Shown here in pieces: positions 1 through 11,650 of a stretch of 64,000 bases of DNA. The notes under the pieces are model-generated. The model saw only the letters and a program-made list of their open reading frames with translations. It made no database searches and had not been told where the DNA came from. A program made the translations under genes and the position numbers. Numbering within the stretch: position 1 is the stretch's first letter; every line of letters starts with the position of its first letter. Source of the stretch: Phytoseiulus persimilis (taxonomy: Eukaryota > Arthropoda > Arachnida > Mesostigmata > Phytoseiidae); assembly GCA_037576195.1 (NCBI GenBank), contig CM075102.1, positions 46,868,745 through 46,932,744 of the forward strand. Reading direction: 5' to 3'.

Positions 1-1135
1 AATCATAGTTCTGTTGTAATCATCTGAAACCTAATGTTGCGGAAGTAGGTCGCAAGTCTCACTCAATCACCAGATCCAGACAGGAACCGAAAGATTCTGC
101 CTAGAAAAGACTGAGACTTCTGAGGCGATCTTACACGCGACGTCGTGCCGCGTCCTCGGGAGAAGCGTGCGGGGCCGGCCTACAGAGACCGTAGAGTTTG
201 GGTCGGATGCACAGGTATGCTTTCATACAAATCAGTGTCCGATCGTGGCGAAAAACCTTGGGTTCGTTCCACTCGATGAGGAAGAGAACACAACAAGAAC
301 GTTCAAACAGGGACCCAGCTGAACTCTTGCGTACATGGTCCTAAGTTACCAAAGGAAAGGGTTCTTCGTCGGTGAGTTTGTTTCGATACCTCTTCCGCTC
401 TGTGCGATGCGTGAGTCTGACATCTTGAAGTGATGCGGATGCACGTTCATTCAACATTCGGGTTCGCACGCCCGCGGTGGAGCTCTCGAAGTGTAGAGCA
501 TGGTCGAATTGAAACACTTTTACTCCCGTGGATGTAACTCAGGGATCGTTCTCCAAGGGATCTTCCTGGGTGAGTGAGTGTTTCGAGCCTTGTGCAGCCA
601 TGTTCGAACAAATCTTCCTCCTCGTCCTGCGACCGCCGCCGGCCGCCATATTGCAAACTCCCTCTTCGGCAAACGGAATTTCGCCTCTCGAACAACTCAA
701 AGACGAACAGCCAGTGGTCGAGCAGAAGGAGAACAAGAAGCTCTCAACTCGAAACTCAGGAGTGTTCCCTCTGTGGAGGCGAGCTGTGAACGAGAAGCTT
801 CGCGATACGCGGACCAGAATTACAGCGTCAAATGAATGATCACGAACTCACGAATCTATGAGTGGTCATGTTTCTTTTCCTACCGATAGCTATCGTTGGG
901 AGTGACTAGTGATAATGCGATCCACGAATCCTAGATACCAGCGTCATATCGCAGAATGTGCCCCGCGTCGCAGACCTGAATACGCAATGTCAGTGTTTCG
1001 AAATTCATGTTTCTCGAACGAGTCTTGATTCTTCCGGCAACGAGTGGAGAATGTGTCATATGTCGAGACGTTTTCCCCCGATTCCCCCCGGTGACGGAAA
1101 AACGACGAATACCCTCTCGAACGTCATTGTGGAGC
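1..1135. other. left-edge region, little supported
   Basis: Apart from a possible small reading frame at 600-839 and the 3' flank of MESH1 (ending at 1135), I see no supported gene here. GC-rich triplets around 625-650 include a GCCGCCGGCCGCCATAT stretch, which could belong to a promoter or 5' UTR. A strong donor-like GTGAGT lies at about 570. Confidence 0.4.
600..839 (+). CDS. possible small protein, 79 residues, unrecognised
   Basis: The frame opens at ATG 600 and ends in TGA at 839. It begins with a short hydrophobic stretch (MFEQIFLLVL), then a proline/alanine turn, then a charged tail rich in K, E, R and Q. Codons lean to C or G at the third base, as in the real genes of this window, which is the main reason for listing it. 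A donor-like GTGAGT just upstream could end a 5' UTR exon. I do not recognise the protein, and overlapping frames on both strands are also open, so a chance ORF in a GC-rich segment remains quite possible. Confidence 0.22.
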   Translation: MFEQIFLLVLRPPPAAILQTPSSANGISPLEQLKDEQPVVEQKENKKLSTRNSGVFPLWRRAVNEKLRDTRTRITASNE

Positions 1136-1141
1136 TTTATT
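1136..1141 (-). terminator. poly(A) signal of MESH1
   Basis: TTTATT on the plus strand gives AATAAA on the minus strand, about 41 bases after the MESH1 stop. Confidence 0.55.
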
Positions 1142-1181
1142 CTTACGCACGGCGAGCCCAGCCGGAGACGCCTGAACAGGT

Positions 1182-2041
1182 TCACTTTTTAGCCGAGTGA
1201 GCGTTCAGAAGCTTTTGAACTCGTTCTTCCAGCTTTGGACACTCCCCTGTCTTACAGTTTGAAATAACTTTCTGTGCCCACTCGAAATATGCATCCACGC
1301 GATCTACAGTCCAACCCTGAAATCGTTTCGAGAATCTCATCAGACGGCAAGAGCTGCTCAACGATTTCTCAGCTGATCGATCCTTCTGAATTCCGGAAGG
1401 GCTCCATGCTCGAGAACTCACCTGCGGTGTAGCTCTATTGAGGTCCTCGAGGTTGTACAGCTTATCGGCTAATTTGATGAGTTTCGCTTTCGGACTTGAA
1501 TGAAGTGCGTGTTCAATTTGCAGCTCCTTACGCCTAGCCTTCGGCAGAGTTTTGTCGTCGCTGACCTACATGGGAAGGAAACCTATGCAATTCTCGACTG
1601 TTACAAGTTTCAATGATTCCAGTCCAATGTTGACAACTGATACAGAGAGAATCGATGATGTTTGAATATTCGAACCAACCTCTCTGACGAGTGATTCTAC
1701 TTCTTGGCCGAAGTTGTCTCGGATTTCTTCGAATGTCGTGTCAGTGTCCTCCACCGTGTCGTGGAGAACGGCCGCACAGAGTAGTGCTGGGTCTGTCAAG
1801 CCGCAGTCCACCAAATGATGTGCTACACCTGAAATCAATTTTATCATCGGAATGGTCTGAGTCTCGACTATCCCCAACGATCCGGTACTATCACCGCTCA
1901 TGATTGGCATACATTCGTCTGACTTTTACCAAGTGGGTGATTGATGTACGGCGTTTCCCCATCTTTCCGTTGCTGGTTTCTGTGTTTGACCGCTGCGAAA
2001 TGACTGGCCCGGACGAAATCCGAGAGACCTGTTGAGCTCAT
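1182..2041 (-). CDS. HDDC3: MESH1, metazoan SpoT homologue (HD-domain hydrolase)
   Basis: Four exons on the minus strand, at 2041-1930, 1828-1680, 1565-1422 and 1316-1182, join in frame to 179 codons, exactly the length I recall for human HDDC3. The HD-fold metal-binding signature is intact: NHPL closes exon 1, HDTVEDTDTT lies in exon 2, and DDKTLPK and KLADKLYNLEDLNR lie in exon 3. Exon 4 ends with the family tail around EWAQKV. MESH1 enzymes hydrolyse (p)ppGpp in vitro and dephosphorylate cytosolic NADPH; that activity is inferred from the family. There is no synthetase domain, as in other animal MESH1 proteins. The start at 2041 was chosen because it precedes LSDFVRASHFAAVKHR, the usual first helix, and gives the family length. 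All introns are short and GT-AG. Confidence 0.95.
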
Positions 2042-4256
2042 ACCCGTACCAGCAGGGTGCGAGAACGAATGGCTGGATTTGCTCCGGAAAACTTGTTCAA
2101 TTCCGTCCTCACCAACGGAAGTTTCAGAGGTGACGTATGGTAAGAAGACAATGATCCAAACAGAGGCCAATCGAAGCTTGTTGTGCCCTCTCCAGGGTAC
2201 CCTCTCCTTCCTGTGCTCGACATTGGGTTCAAAAGTCACAGCTCGAAGAATCAGGCTACGTTTGTCCCTCAAGTGTGGGAGTGGAGCTGTCAAGTATCAG
2301 TGGGCGTCTATTTTTTCCAGGATGCTTGATTGTGATTTGTGATGCTGTTGACGACGGGTGACGTCAAGTGACCGCCTATCACTTGACGATCAATATCCTT
2401 GGCAATGTGCCGGGAAGCTGCCCCGTACACCTATATTCACGGGAGACTGGGAACTTCAGGAAACCGGCCTTCTGGATACCGGGCGATTTAAATACCCCGC
2501 ATTCGGAGCTTCCGGCACGCGATGCCCCCAGCCCAGAGCTATCTAAGGCAATCGAAGCGAGCTTTTCGTGGAGCTTCATATTTTGCGCTAGAAACTTCCA
2601 GTGCATGAAACCTTCCGTTAGATATACAACTTATCCCCCCACCTGTTGCTGCACTGATGCCAGCAATGCACGCTTCTCTCTCCTGGGACTGCGGAATCGA
2701 GCTGGGAAAACTCGACATCGACTCCATGCATTCCTCATGTGACCTCGAAATGAACGGTTCGAGATCGTTCGGAACTGCTTAAGCCGAAACCGACGGAATA
2801 CGTCCAGCTCCATATTTCGTTCATTGAGCACTGCGACCGGAGAACAATGTACATACAACGACGAGAGAACTGCATCGATCCGAAAAAATGAGAGAATTTC
2901 TTTTGCAGTATCATCATCGCGTTCCGCAGGGCCCTCTGATTGGGACTAGATTCACTATTCAGATTTATGTCACTGGATGTCAATCTTCCCCAACTCCATC
3001 AATGTTGGATCGACAAATCAAAATTTTCTGTGGTGAACTTGTCAAAGCCCACGGCGCCGCAGTATCTTCCCATCAAGAGTCTTGTTTTCATATCGGAGTT
3101 TTCGCTCAAATGTGATAAGCCTTGACTTGGCAACCGGCCGTACATGTGACATCTAGAATCAACGCCCTCTCTACGAAAATTCTACAGTTGCGTCATCCGA
3201 CAGAAAACAGAGGCTTTCGGGAGTGAATTCAACGCTTCATGCAGAATTGTGTTGAGAATTTCTCTTCGCTGGAATCTGTGAGCAATCATAATGGTTCTCA
3301 AGTACACTTTTCCTCCTTCCTTTCCAGGGTTCCTAAAACAAGCACGATGCATCTGGGCCCTGAGGTGAGAACGGAAACACTATCCGATTTACATTAATTT
3401 GCTGCGATGGAATCAAACACCAGCGAGCGACAGCAGCCACGCGACAAAGTTTGAAGTCAAGAATTCGTGGAGCTTTCCCTCGTGGAATTCCAGAGTTTTT
3501 TTCCAGCGATTCTCCTCGTCTCGACGTAAAAGCATTAACATTACTGGGTGTCCTCCAGAATTTTGAATCAAACCGGCGGACGGACCGCGGAGCAAGGCGT
3601 GGCTGTTCTTCTGTTCAGAACAATGTTCGTTTCGGAGACGCTGCGCATTTTCAGAGTTTTAGGAACTCTTGAATAACTTGATGTGGCCATAGCCGACGAT
3701 TTTCACAATTCCTTGTTCTCTCATAAGCTCAGCTCAGGAGTGGTTTCTCAACCTATGCAAGTTCCCCGCTGAGGTACTTCGCTAGTATTGGCAAAGCTCG
3801 CAATACTTGCACCGATATCCCATGGTACCGCTTTATCATGTGGGAATCCCCTGCTCTGGATCCCGACTGGAGTCAACAGGGAATCCGGTGGCAATGCAAC
3901 ATCTGTCTGGAAGTCGACAGCAACGATACCGATTAGAATAAGCTGGATGAGACACTCGGAAGGAGGCTAATGACTCCATCCCATGGGCAGGAACAGAAAA
4001 GTAACACTTCCTTCCCCACTTGCTCAGCGAGCAGTTCTTTTTCGGTAGAACTCTATGCATCGTATGATCTCACGGCTGTTTAGTGAGAGGAGAAACATTT
4101 TCCCTTGCCGATCATCCGAAGATGGCCTGTAGCGAAATTCAATCATCTCACTTTGCCGATCTTCGCGCTTATTCCAAAGTATTGCAAAGCCTGGGACACA
4201 GGCTGGAGCTTGTAAACGATTGAGGACTACGCGGGTGCGTGTTGCTTTACACAGCC
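2042..4256. other. intergenic region, no supported gene
   Basis: I find only short overlapping frames on both strands, with no splice-consistent coding and no family resemblance. No RNA gene or tandem repeat was recognised. Confidence 0.4.
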
Positions 4257-6172
4257 ATGTTCCAATTCAAACATTTACAGGTGAGGTGCGGCTCTGACCA
4301 CAGAGCCAAATTTACAATCATTGGAGCACAGTTCTTACTGATCGCGAGCAACATGAGACACTCTCGGGCTCTTATTCGCTATGCTACTCTGCCCGCTCTG
4401 TTTTCGAGAGCATACCTACATGAGAACTCAAGGTCACTTTTGGCTCGATGTTTCCATTGAGTGAGCTCAGATTGGAGTAGCTCTCTCATGAAACGAAACG
4501 CAACTCAGCGAAACTCCTCAAGGGAAGTCTGCGATCCCCTATGCGCTGTATTGGCCACAAGTAGTCACGAACTCGTCGGGTCCGAGTCCCGATTGCGGCG
4601 GAGGAGTAAGCCGAACCTGGCGGGGTTGCTCCTCTGTCGATCAGTGAAACCGGGATGCCTGTGTTCTTCATCAAGCCCGAGTACCATTGTTTCGTCCTAA
4701 TAAACAAATCACGCCTCCCCGCACCAGCAAGCGCCCGAGTCACCGACATTAAACGACTACGCGGTCTGACTGAACCGAGGTAACTTCGCTCTATTCCAGG
4801 ATTTCTTCATCACTGTTTTCGTTTTCGTTCAGCTCGTGACCCAGACACGGTCGTTCCAGAACAACATACTGCACACATCGGCTCCGTACAACTCCTACGC
4901 TCCTGGTGGAACCTCATTCCCGCAGCGAAATCCCTCTGGCTCCACCTGGCAGTTCAGCGATAATGCGTACGTACGATCTGGAACCAACGCGGTGGGTATC
5001 CGACCCAGGAGAAACGTTGAAGAGAGCCTCTCGAGTTTTCGTGATCCTCATCTCCCCGTTCTCGAGAGATCCGAGAATCGGGAATGTTTATTCGCCGAAC
5101 TAACAAAACAGGATGAACACCCAGAAGTCAACGACTCCTCGCTGAAAAATGGGAAAGGAGCTCGAAGGTTTCACCGTGAATTTTCTTCCGGCAGCGGTGT
5201 GCCTACGTGGGTGATAACGACCACGATAATCGAAACGCGCAACGATTCCTCGAGTGTGACCACGACCAAGGATGAAGATTCGCCGGTGGGTCCCAACCTT
5301 CGGGAAGATGCAGTGAGTTGCGATTTGACGGGAAGCTCGAAAGAGACGGTGAAATTCCACAGGGGCGTCCGAAACTTCATTTCTTTCTCGACTCCATCAC
5401 AAGCAGATGATGGCTGCGAACGAAAGCGAAGATCCGGATGTCGAGTTTCCGATCAGACACGGAAAGGACCCAGCGGTACATGCGCGCCCGGCGTTCGGCG
5501 ATCCTGAAAAGTATGAAGAAACCACTTCTGGACCCGGGCTCCAGAAAAATGTCAATCTGGTGAGAAAACATCCGATGAGAAATTCGAGTCTTCAGTCATC
5601 TCTCGAGAAATGCTCAACGAGTTTTCCACATCAGACAAAGCCTCTCGTCACCGTGAATCGCACTACGGTCGTGAAGATCGAGTTCCACAACACGCCCTTT
5701 CTGCCGCTGGTATTGAACGTTGGTAACGCGGTCACGGAACCAGAAAACAAGAATGTTACACCGGTGAGCCTACTGTCCCTCGTTTCAGAATGTCCGCCGT
5801 TTTGTCGTGGTCGTCGGGAAGTACCGTTCAGTTACATCATGGCTACTCCTTCATCCGCAGACTCGTTCCGATACGGACACGTTTTCGGAGCTAAACCTCG
5901 CGCAGGGTCATCGATCGTCCCTCCCGGGAATCCCGAGTCCGTCTACTTCAGGGCCCGGGCCTGAAGTGAGCCGAATCTCTTCCCCAACCGGAATCGATCG
6001 AGCTGGATTTCGTCCCGCAAGTCCTTTCCAAATCGTCCCCGAACGCAGTATCCCCGCTGTCCAATTCCCGAGCTTTGTGTCCTACGAAGGAGCGCAGGTG
6101 TCTCCTTGGGCGGCGCAAATACCCCAGACCGGTGTGATCTATCCATACGCACGTCTTTGGCATAAAAAATAG
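4257..6172 (+). CDS. unrecognised multi-exon protein, about 365 residues
   Basis: The proposed exons are 4257-4280, 4833-5312, 5407-5559, 5635-5763 and 5861-6172. Every exon is a multiple of three, so all four introns are phase 0. Each is bounded by clear consensus sites: donors GTGAGG, GTGAGT, GTGAGA and GTGAGC, and CAG acceptors with pyrimidine tracts. The last three introns are 94, 75 and 97 bases, typical for this window. The stop at 6172 is followed by AATAAA at 6231. The protein is low in complexity and polar, rich in S, P, T, R and E, with no signal peptide, membrane segment or known domain that I can see. Its C-terminus is more aromatic and hydrophobic (GVIYPYARLW). The 8-codon first exon is the weakest part; it rests on a good Kozak context and phase. 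The function is unknown; an intrinsically disordered protein is the simplest description. Confidence 0.6.
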
Positions 6173-6230
6173 GTGGGATTCGTCCGAACCATCGGCTTCT
6201 GACTTTCCAGTATTTGAATTATGCTGAGGA

Positions 6231-6236
6231 AATAAA
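6231..6236 (+). terminator. poly(A) signal
   Basis: AATAAA lies about 60 bases after the stop of the unrecognised gene ending at 6172. Confidence 0.55.
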
Positions 6237-8385
6237 AAAGTCAATCTTCTGGATGGGAAAGGAGTGTTTACGCGATCTTCTCTCAATTTCGCAACGATTG
6301 TCGGCGACGCCCTCCATGATCGCGTGGTGGTTGTTCTTCTGAAAGGAGTCGTTCTCCCACTTCTCGACTCAGGAACACTCGGGAGTCCCCGAACCCTGAC
6401 GTGACACTATCAACATACTCAGAACGGCGCTATCAAGGTGTTCTGTGAGCTGGTTGTGGAAAGAAAGTTTGTTTCGGTTTCAGGTTGCGAGATAATTGCT
6501 CGGCTCTACGATTCAGTGCACCATTTGTCTCAATTTTGGTTGCAACGTGGTTATTGTTTTCCCAGTGGACTACACCTCAGAGAATCTTCTCTCAGCCGTG
6601 GGAGCTGGTCACGATTCTCGGCCGAAAGTAGTTTCAGAGACTGGAGAGAACGTTGGAAATGAACGGCGCCAGCTTTTTTCTCTTATCTCGTTCTCTTTTT
6701 CTCTAGCATCCGAGCAAGCTATCTGTCGGCTCGTGAAGCGACGGAATCGCTTTCTGTTTCCATGGAAACGTCATCGGCAGTCCCATTCATTCGTTCCTCC
6801 ACTATATTCCAGTGAGCGTCGCGATCGGCGGGAACTCGTGCGATGAAGGAATCGTGATGGATGTCAGAGGTCGTCCTGAAGCGCGGCGGTTCGAATCAAT
6901 AGTGTCTCAAGCGAAAGTTACGGACTAGTCATCCAAGAGTTCGATGTTGCATGGTTCCATCAGAGCTGGTTCTCTCAGAGAAAAGAACGTCGCCAGCAAA
7001 TCGTTCATCGAGCGAGAATATTCATGAAGGTGGAGAACGGGAGGGGATGAGGCTGCACGAATACCGACGGGCGACTCGACGCCATTATAATTGCTTGACC
7101 ACCGAAACACCCGGAGCACGTCCGACATGTGGTGGTGGCGGCGTCTTTTTCGAACGACATCGGACAGAGACCGGATCCAGATGAAGAAACCGAGACTAAA
7201 TTACCTTCGTCCAATAGAGACACGAAACAGAAAACGGGATTCTCTCGCGCAGACGGACTACGATCTTCGCGATCGCCGACTCCGCCGCGCTCCCTAGCGA
7301 CGATCGGCGGCGTGTGAACGTCACATTGAACCGGTCCACAATCAAGATTCAGAGTTCCGTCCACGCTTGCAAGAAGCACTTCGCCTCCGAAACAGCGACA
7401 CGACTTGTGGCGTGGAATCTGTCACTCTGAATCTCAACGAACGACAGCGGATTCCTCGAAGTCGCGTACTTGGATCATGAAAAAATATAACCTGAGAGTC
7501 CCGTCGCAGCGGTCAGGCTGTGCGCTGATTCCAGCTCCAGCTGGCGTTTGGTCAGAGCTAACCATCAGAAATCGGACAGTCCAGAAAAGTAGATGCTGTA
7601 CTGTTATTTTATTTCCTGCCTTCGTGCTACAGAGCAGCGAGGATCCGCGCCGTGACTCACTACGTTTCAGCCGAGGAGCACCGCCACGATGTTTGATCAC
7701 TGCTGGGGATTTCTAATCTCTATCGTCCTCTCCGATCTTCACTATCGTTATCGTTGTCATTATCATCGTCATGTCAAGCATATTCGCCGTACTCATGTCC
7801 TCCTTCTGCTGTTGCTGCTTCTAGTACAACTGCCCCCTCCTCCTCGTCTTCATCATCTTCGCCATCAAACTCGACATCATTTACTGCGGAATGATCATAA
7901 GCTCAGAGTATGGTCCTGTTGGAAGCCCCCATCGAGAAATCCAGAGAAGATCATCAACCATGTTAGCAAGGGCCAGGTCGGTGACGAGACACCCGGGTCC
8001 AATTGGTGAGACTCGATCAGGTTACTCATAGTGAGGAAATTCTGAAATTAAACCGGCAACCATCGTGAATAACAACTCCATGCGGCCACTGCTTCGGGAT
8101 GTAGTGGGGAAAGGGTTCGGAATGTGACCAGTCTCGATAAGCTGAGTTGTTCCACCGAGGCCTCACCTTCAAAATGGAGATCGATATGACTAAGGGCTGA
8201 ACTAAGGGCTGAGAATGACTTGCGGATGAATTCCACCATCGATGTTTGGGAACGGGGTGTGTTGATGTCAGGATGTGGTTCGCCGGAGTGATGCCTCCAC
8301 ATCCATTCAATCAAAACGCTGGAGATCGCTACTGACGGAAAACTATTCTTCCTTCCGATTGACGGCAGCTGTGGGCCGCTTCGGT
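6237..8385. other. intergenic, simple repeats
   Basis: No supported gene. The stretch around 7740-7880 is a degenerate CAT/TCG/CTC-rich simple sequence. A 12-bp unit ACTAAGGGCTGA is repeated directly at 8189-8200 and 8201-8212. Frames on both strands at 6950-7320 are open but show no consistent splice structure. Confidence 0.4.
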
Positions 8386-9628
8386 TTATCGCCGACCGCT
8401 CTGGATGAGGCGATTTCGGAAAGCTTGGATTCGATTTCCATTTTGCTGATTCATGATGAAGTCAGGGAGATCGACGCCCATCATCACTGAAATGCGTGGG
8501 AAATCAACAGGTTTCGACTTGCTGAGCGAGACGAATCGGTGAGCTCACGCAGTGTGCTCGAATGAAGTGAGCCCGAGAGTTTCGGAGCGGTGCTGAGTAA
8601 ATCAACGATGTTCACTTTACGATCTCACCTCCACGTTTGAGAAAGCTGAACGGGTGGCTGGAGTAGTCAGACCTGACCATTCTTTGAACGAAAGGAAATC
8701 CTTTGGATGCCGTCAACGTCGAGGGGCGCGTCAAAAACGACACGTAGGGACGGAGCATCACGGACTCAGACGGAACGGCGTTCCTGATGTAAAGATTCAA
8801 TTTCAGTCAAAGAGGGATCGGCCACGATCCGCCGAGTGCACTGAGACTGTGGCGCATGATCTCTGGGTCTCAGTTGAGCTGAGACCAGACATCGACGCAC
8901 GTCGAGTAACTTGAATATTTTCTCTTTCAAACAACTTTCAGGGAAGTAGGCCATTCAAGTTTGCTCGCATGAGACGTCGGGCTATCTCAAGCCCGTGCCG
9001 ATCGGCCGGAACGTTCGAGTTTCATGGACTCTCGAGAGCAAACCGTGTCTAGCATGATCAATAGGGACGAATCCCGGGAGAGAATAAGCTGGCTCGCCGG
9101 CTGCCGCGAACAATCATGATCAACATGCGAGACCGTAGTTCAAACAAGAAGCCGAATTTCTGGGCAAGCTTGATGAGAGTGCTCACACTAGCTCATGTGT
9201 CCAGAAAAGATCGCCACAAAGTTGCTCAATCACTATCGCGCCAAGCCAGGCGGTGTGTCTCGAACAGGTTTCATTGAAATCGCTGTGCTGCGTTCGGTAA
9301 GAATGAGGCCCTCATGAGTCTCCTATTGGCTCTAGGAGGGAGCATGCGCATGTGCGTCATCGGACGAAAGCAGTATCGCATTATAGAAGACGGAAAACGT
9401 GCGAAAAGTATGCTTGAGACAGAAACGTCGTTTATACCATGTGACATCCGAGTGGCGGCCCATTACTAACCAGGACGGTTTGTCGTCCTGCGCGTTGACG
9501 CTGCTCTCGTCAGAACTCGGAGCATCTTCCGAGCCCCGAGATGCGCACGTATGATCCACCAAAGAGAGCGACAAGATGGCGACTGAGCACAAGAGTGCCG
9601 TGAGACGAGAAACAGCCGCGGATCTCAT
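8386..9628 (-). CDS. secreted prepropeptide with one C-terminally amidated peptide
   Basis: Three minus-strand exons (9628-9471, 8783-8629, 8486-8386) join in frame to 137 residues. Exon 1 encodes a classic signal peptide: an Arg-containing start, then a hydrophobic core around LLCSVAILSLSL, with cleavage likely near residue 29. A spacer follows. Exon 2 ends in LKR-G, a dibasic convertase site. Exon 3 finishes the precursor with a peptide ending SGRR just before TAA: Gly is an amide donor and RR is trimmed. Predicted mature peptide: 31 residues, no cysteines, amidated on Ser, starting GVMMGVDLPDFIMN. The junctions are phase 2 and phase 1 with good sites (GTTAGT, GTGAGA; ACATCAG, ATTTCAG). Its end, RIQAFRNRLIQSGRR, loosely resembles the C-terminus of CRF/DH44-type hormones, but the family core is not evident. 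The layout is that of a neurohormone; the identity is unresolved. Confidence 0.58.
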
Positions 9629-9664
9629 CGCGAAAGTCGGTGAACTGCAACAGAAAAGCGTTAA
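9576..9664 (+). CDS. possible first coding exon of an unrecognised gene
   Basis: An ATG in excellent context (ACAAGATGGCG) opens MATEHKSAVRRETAADLIAK and ends at a GTGAGC donor at 9665. About 90 bases on, an open stretch from 9756 reads FELLNIPAEVSHCISQIDDV and has coding-like third bases. However, the phase does not match across a canonical GT-AG junction, so I cannot join them. The exon overlaps the first exon of the minus-strand prepropeptide (9471-9628). One of the two may be spurious, or the two genes may overlap at their 5' ends. Confidence 0.25.
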
Positions 9665-9755
9665 GTGAGCTTGGCTCGTCGGACGCCGTTCGCTGAGGAA
9701 AACCCTAAATTAGGCGCTCATGTAACTCAATTAAACTCTCTCGCATTCCCGCAAG

Positions 9756-11650
9756 TTTGAACTGCTTAACATCCCCGCCGAAGTCTCCCACTGCATCTCA
9801 CAAATAGACGATGTCATCTCGTACGTTGAACGTCTTCAGTACGCTTCAAGAACACGGAAATTCAGTAATGGTGTCTGTATAAGCTTCAATAATTATTCCC
9901 TCCGTTTTCCTGTGGAATTCCGTGGAAGCTCGAACTCCGTGAAATGTATAGACATTGTGGTGCTGCTTCCAGTGCTCAGTGCTGGAGGAAACGGACGATC
10001 CTTCGGACGAGTTAGTGGAGGCTGGTCTGGGTCAGTCAGTTCTCTCTATCGCAGTACCGGGTTATCCCATGGTTATACTATGGCTCTCCTATCTTCTCCC
10101 ATTTTCCTTAACCTTCGCACTCGCAGTTCTTTCTGTGAACCATAGGGTCTTCCCTTTAAGAGCTGTTCAACAAAAGAAAAATAAAATATCAGGAAGAAGT
10201 GGGACTTCGGGTCGCCGAACCTTGCGATTTCAACGCCTACCCTGATATGAGCCTCCAGTGGTCTGGGAAATCACCCCCTCCGGATCGTGTTTACAATGTG
10301 GAGAGGGGTCATTCATCGTCAATGCTACAAGTTTGGTTCCCAAAGGTCCGGATTGGCGGCATTTTTATCGCAATAATCGTTAAGAACCTCTTCCGATTGG
10401 GGATCAGGTATCTCTGGGAAAAATCGCGAGCAAAGTCAACGAGCGCTACCCGAGGCTGAAGTTTTGCAACAACCCTGTACAAGGTAGATGTCGTCATGAG
10501 AACCGGATAGTCCATGGAGTATTTGATGATATTCCGTCAATCAGGCAGTCGATCGAATCGATGCCGTCCTGCGGCTGCCCTTGGCAAGAGCCGCTGCCCA
10601 TTGTGAGCATGTACTCACCTTTTGCTATTCGCCAGACGATTCAATTAAGGCGAGAGCACAGTTATGTGAAAAGAGGTGTCTCAAACCCGCACTCATTGCA
10701 GGATCGAGCCTATGGCAGAATGCGAGCTGAACTCGCCCGAGGTCGCTTGGAGGTAGGGCAGCAGTTATTCAGTTCATCAAAATATCCTTGAAACGCTGCG
10801 GTCATGACATCCCCAGTCTCACATTGCGGCCCCTTCAACTCGAATCAAGTTCCTCGCGAAACTTTCGCCTCAGCTAGGAGGACCGGTCTGATAACCCGAT
10901 CGTCTAGACGACCGCGCAGTGCGATAGTTCCCCCCTATGATCGGACACACTGTATGTGACTACGAGATGAAATTTTCGCCCCCCGGGAACTCCGTATCAT
11001 TCGAGCCAGCTATCAGCAATGCGCAACCTCGTGTCGTAGTCGGAGGGCTTTCAGGCCGAGCTTTCCTTCCGTGATCCACCGATCTGAATTCGGAAACGTG
11101 TCGCCGACCTGCTGCTGACCAAGGCGTTGTTGTTGAGGGCCTTATTGATTTCGACAGCATCTGGTGAGACTGCTGCTACTTAACATATCAGTTTGATAAG
11201 CATCTCGACAAAGCTCAGCGCTAGCTCAACACTGATCCGTCTCCGTTTCTCACGTTTCCAGGGCAATACGAGAGAAACAAAAAGCTTTCCTCGGGAGAGA
11301 GGAAGAAAGAGAGAGTCACTCAGGGGACTCGGTCCAGGAGCTCGACAATGCTTGCCAGCTGTCAATGTAAGTCCTTTACGCGACAATCTCGAGAATTTCA
11401 TTGCTTTTGTCCAACGGGGAAAGATCAGTGATCACGAGTCCTGCCTCGAAATGCAAGCTCACCACCGCACTCGGAAGCTTCGTCCCACTTAGTGGAATGA
11501 TGGTTGGTCACAGCCTGTTCGTTTCATCGTGGCTTTATGATGTTATCGTGTGCAGTGGTCCTTCCTGCCGCCGCCGCTACCACATCGTGAAGATAACCTC
11601 CGATCACGCTCTTCCAGGGGCTTCCTCCGATCCTAGAGTTCTTGAGATGA
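9756..11650. other. intergenic, possible exon fragments only
   Basis: Coding-like stretches at about 9756-9850 and 9972-10020 could belong to the gene opening at 9576, but I could not build a consistent model. The rest, up to the GT31 start, has only short overlapping frames. Confidence 0.35.

Noticed and set aside
5764-5788. 25-base intron in the orphan gene at 4.3-6.2 kb
   Set aside because: Too short to splice; the acceptor at 5860 gives a 97-base intron in the same phase.
6880-6905. GGTTCGAATC, resembling a tRNA T-loop
   Set aside because: No matching acceptor stem, anticodon arm or A-box could be placed around it. Similar GTTCGA matches at 29963 and 60140 failed for the same reason.
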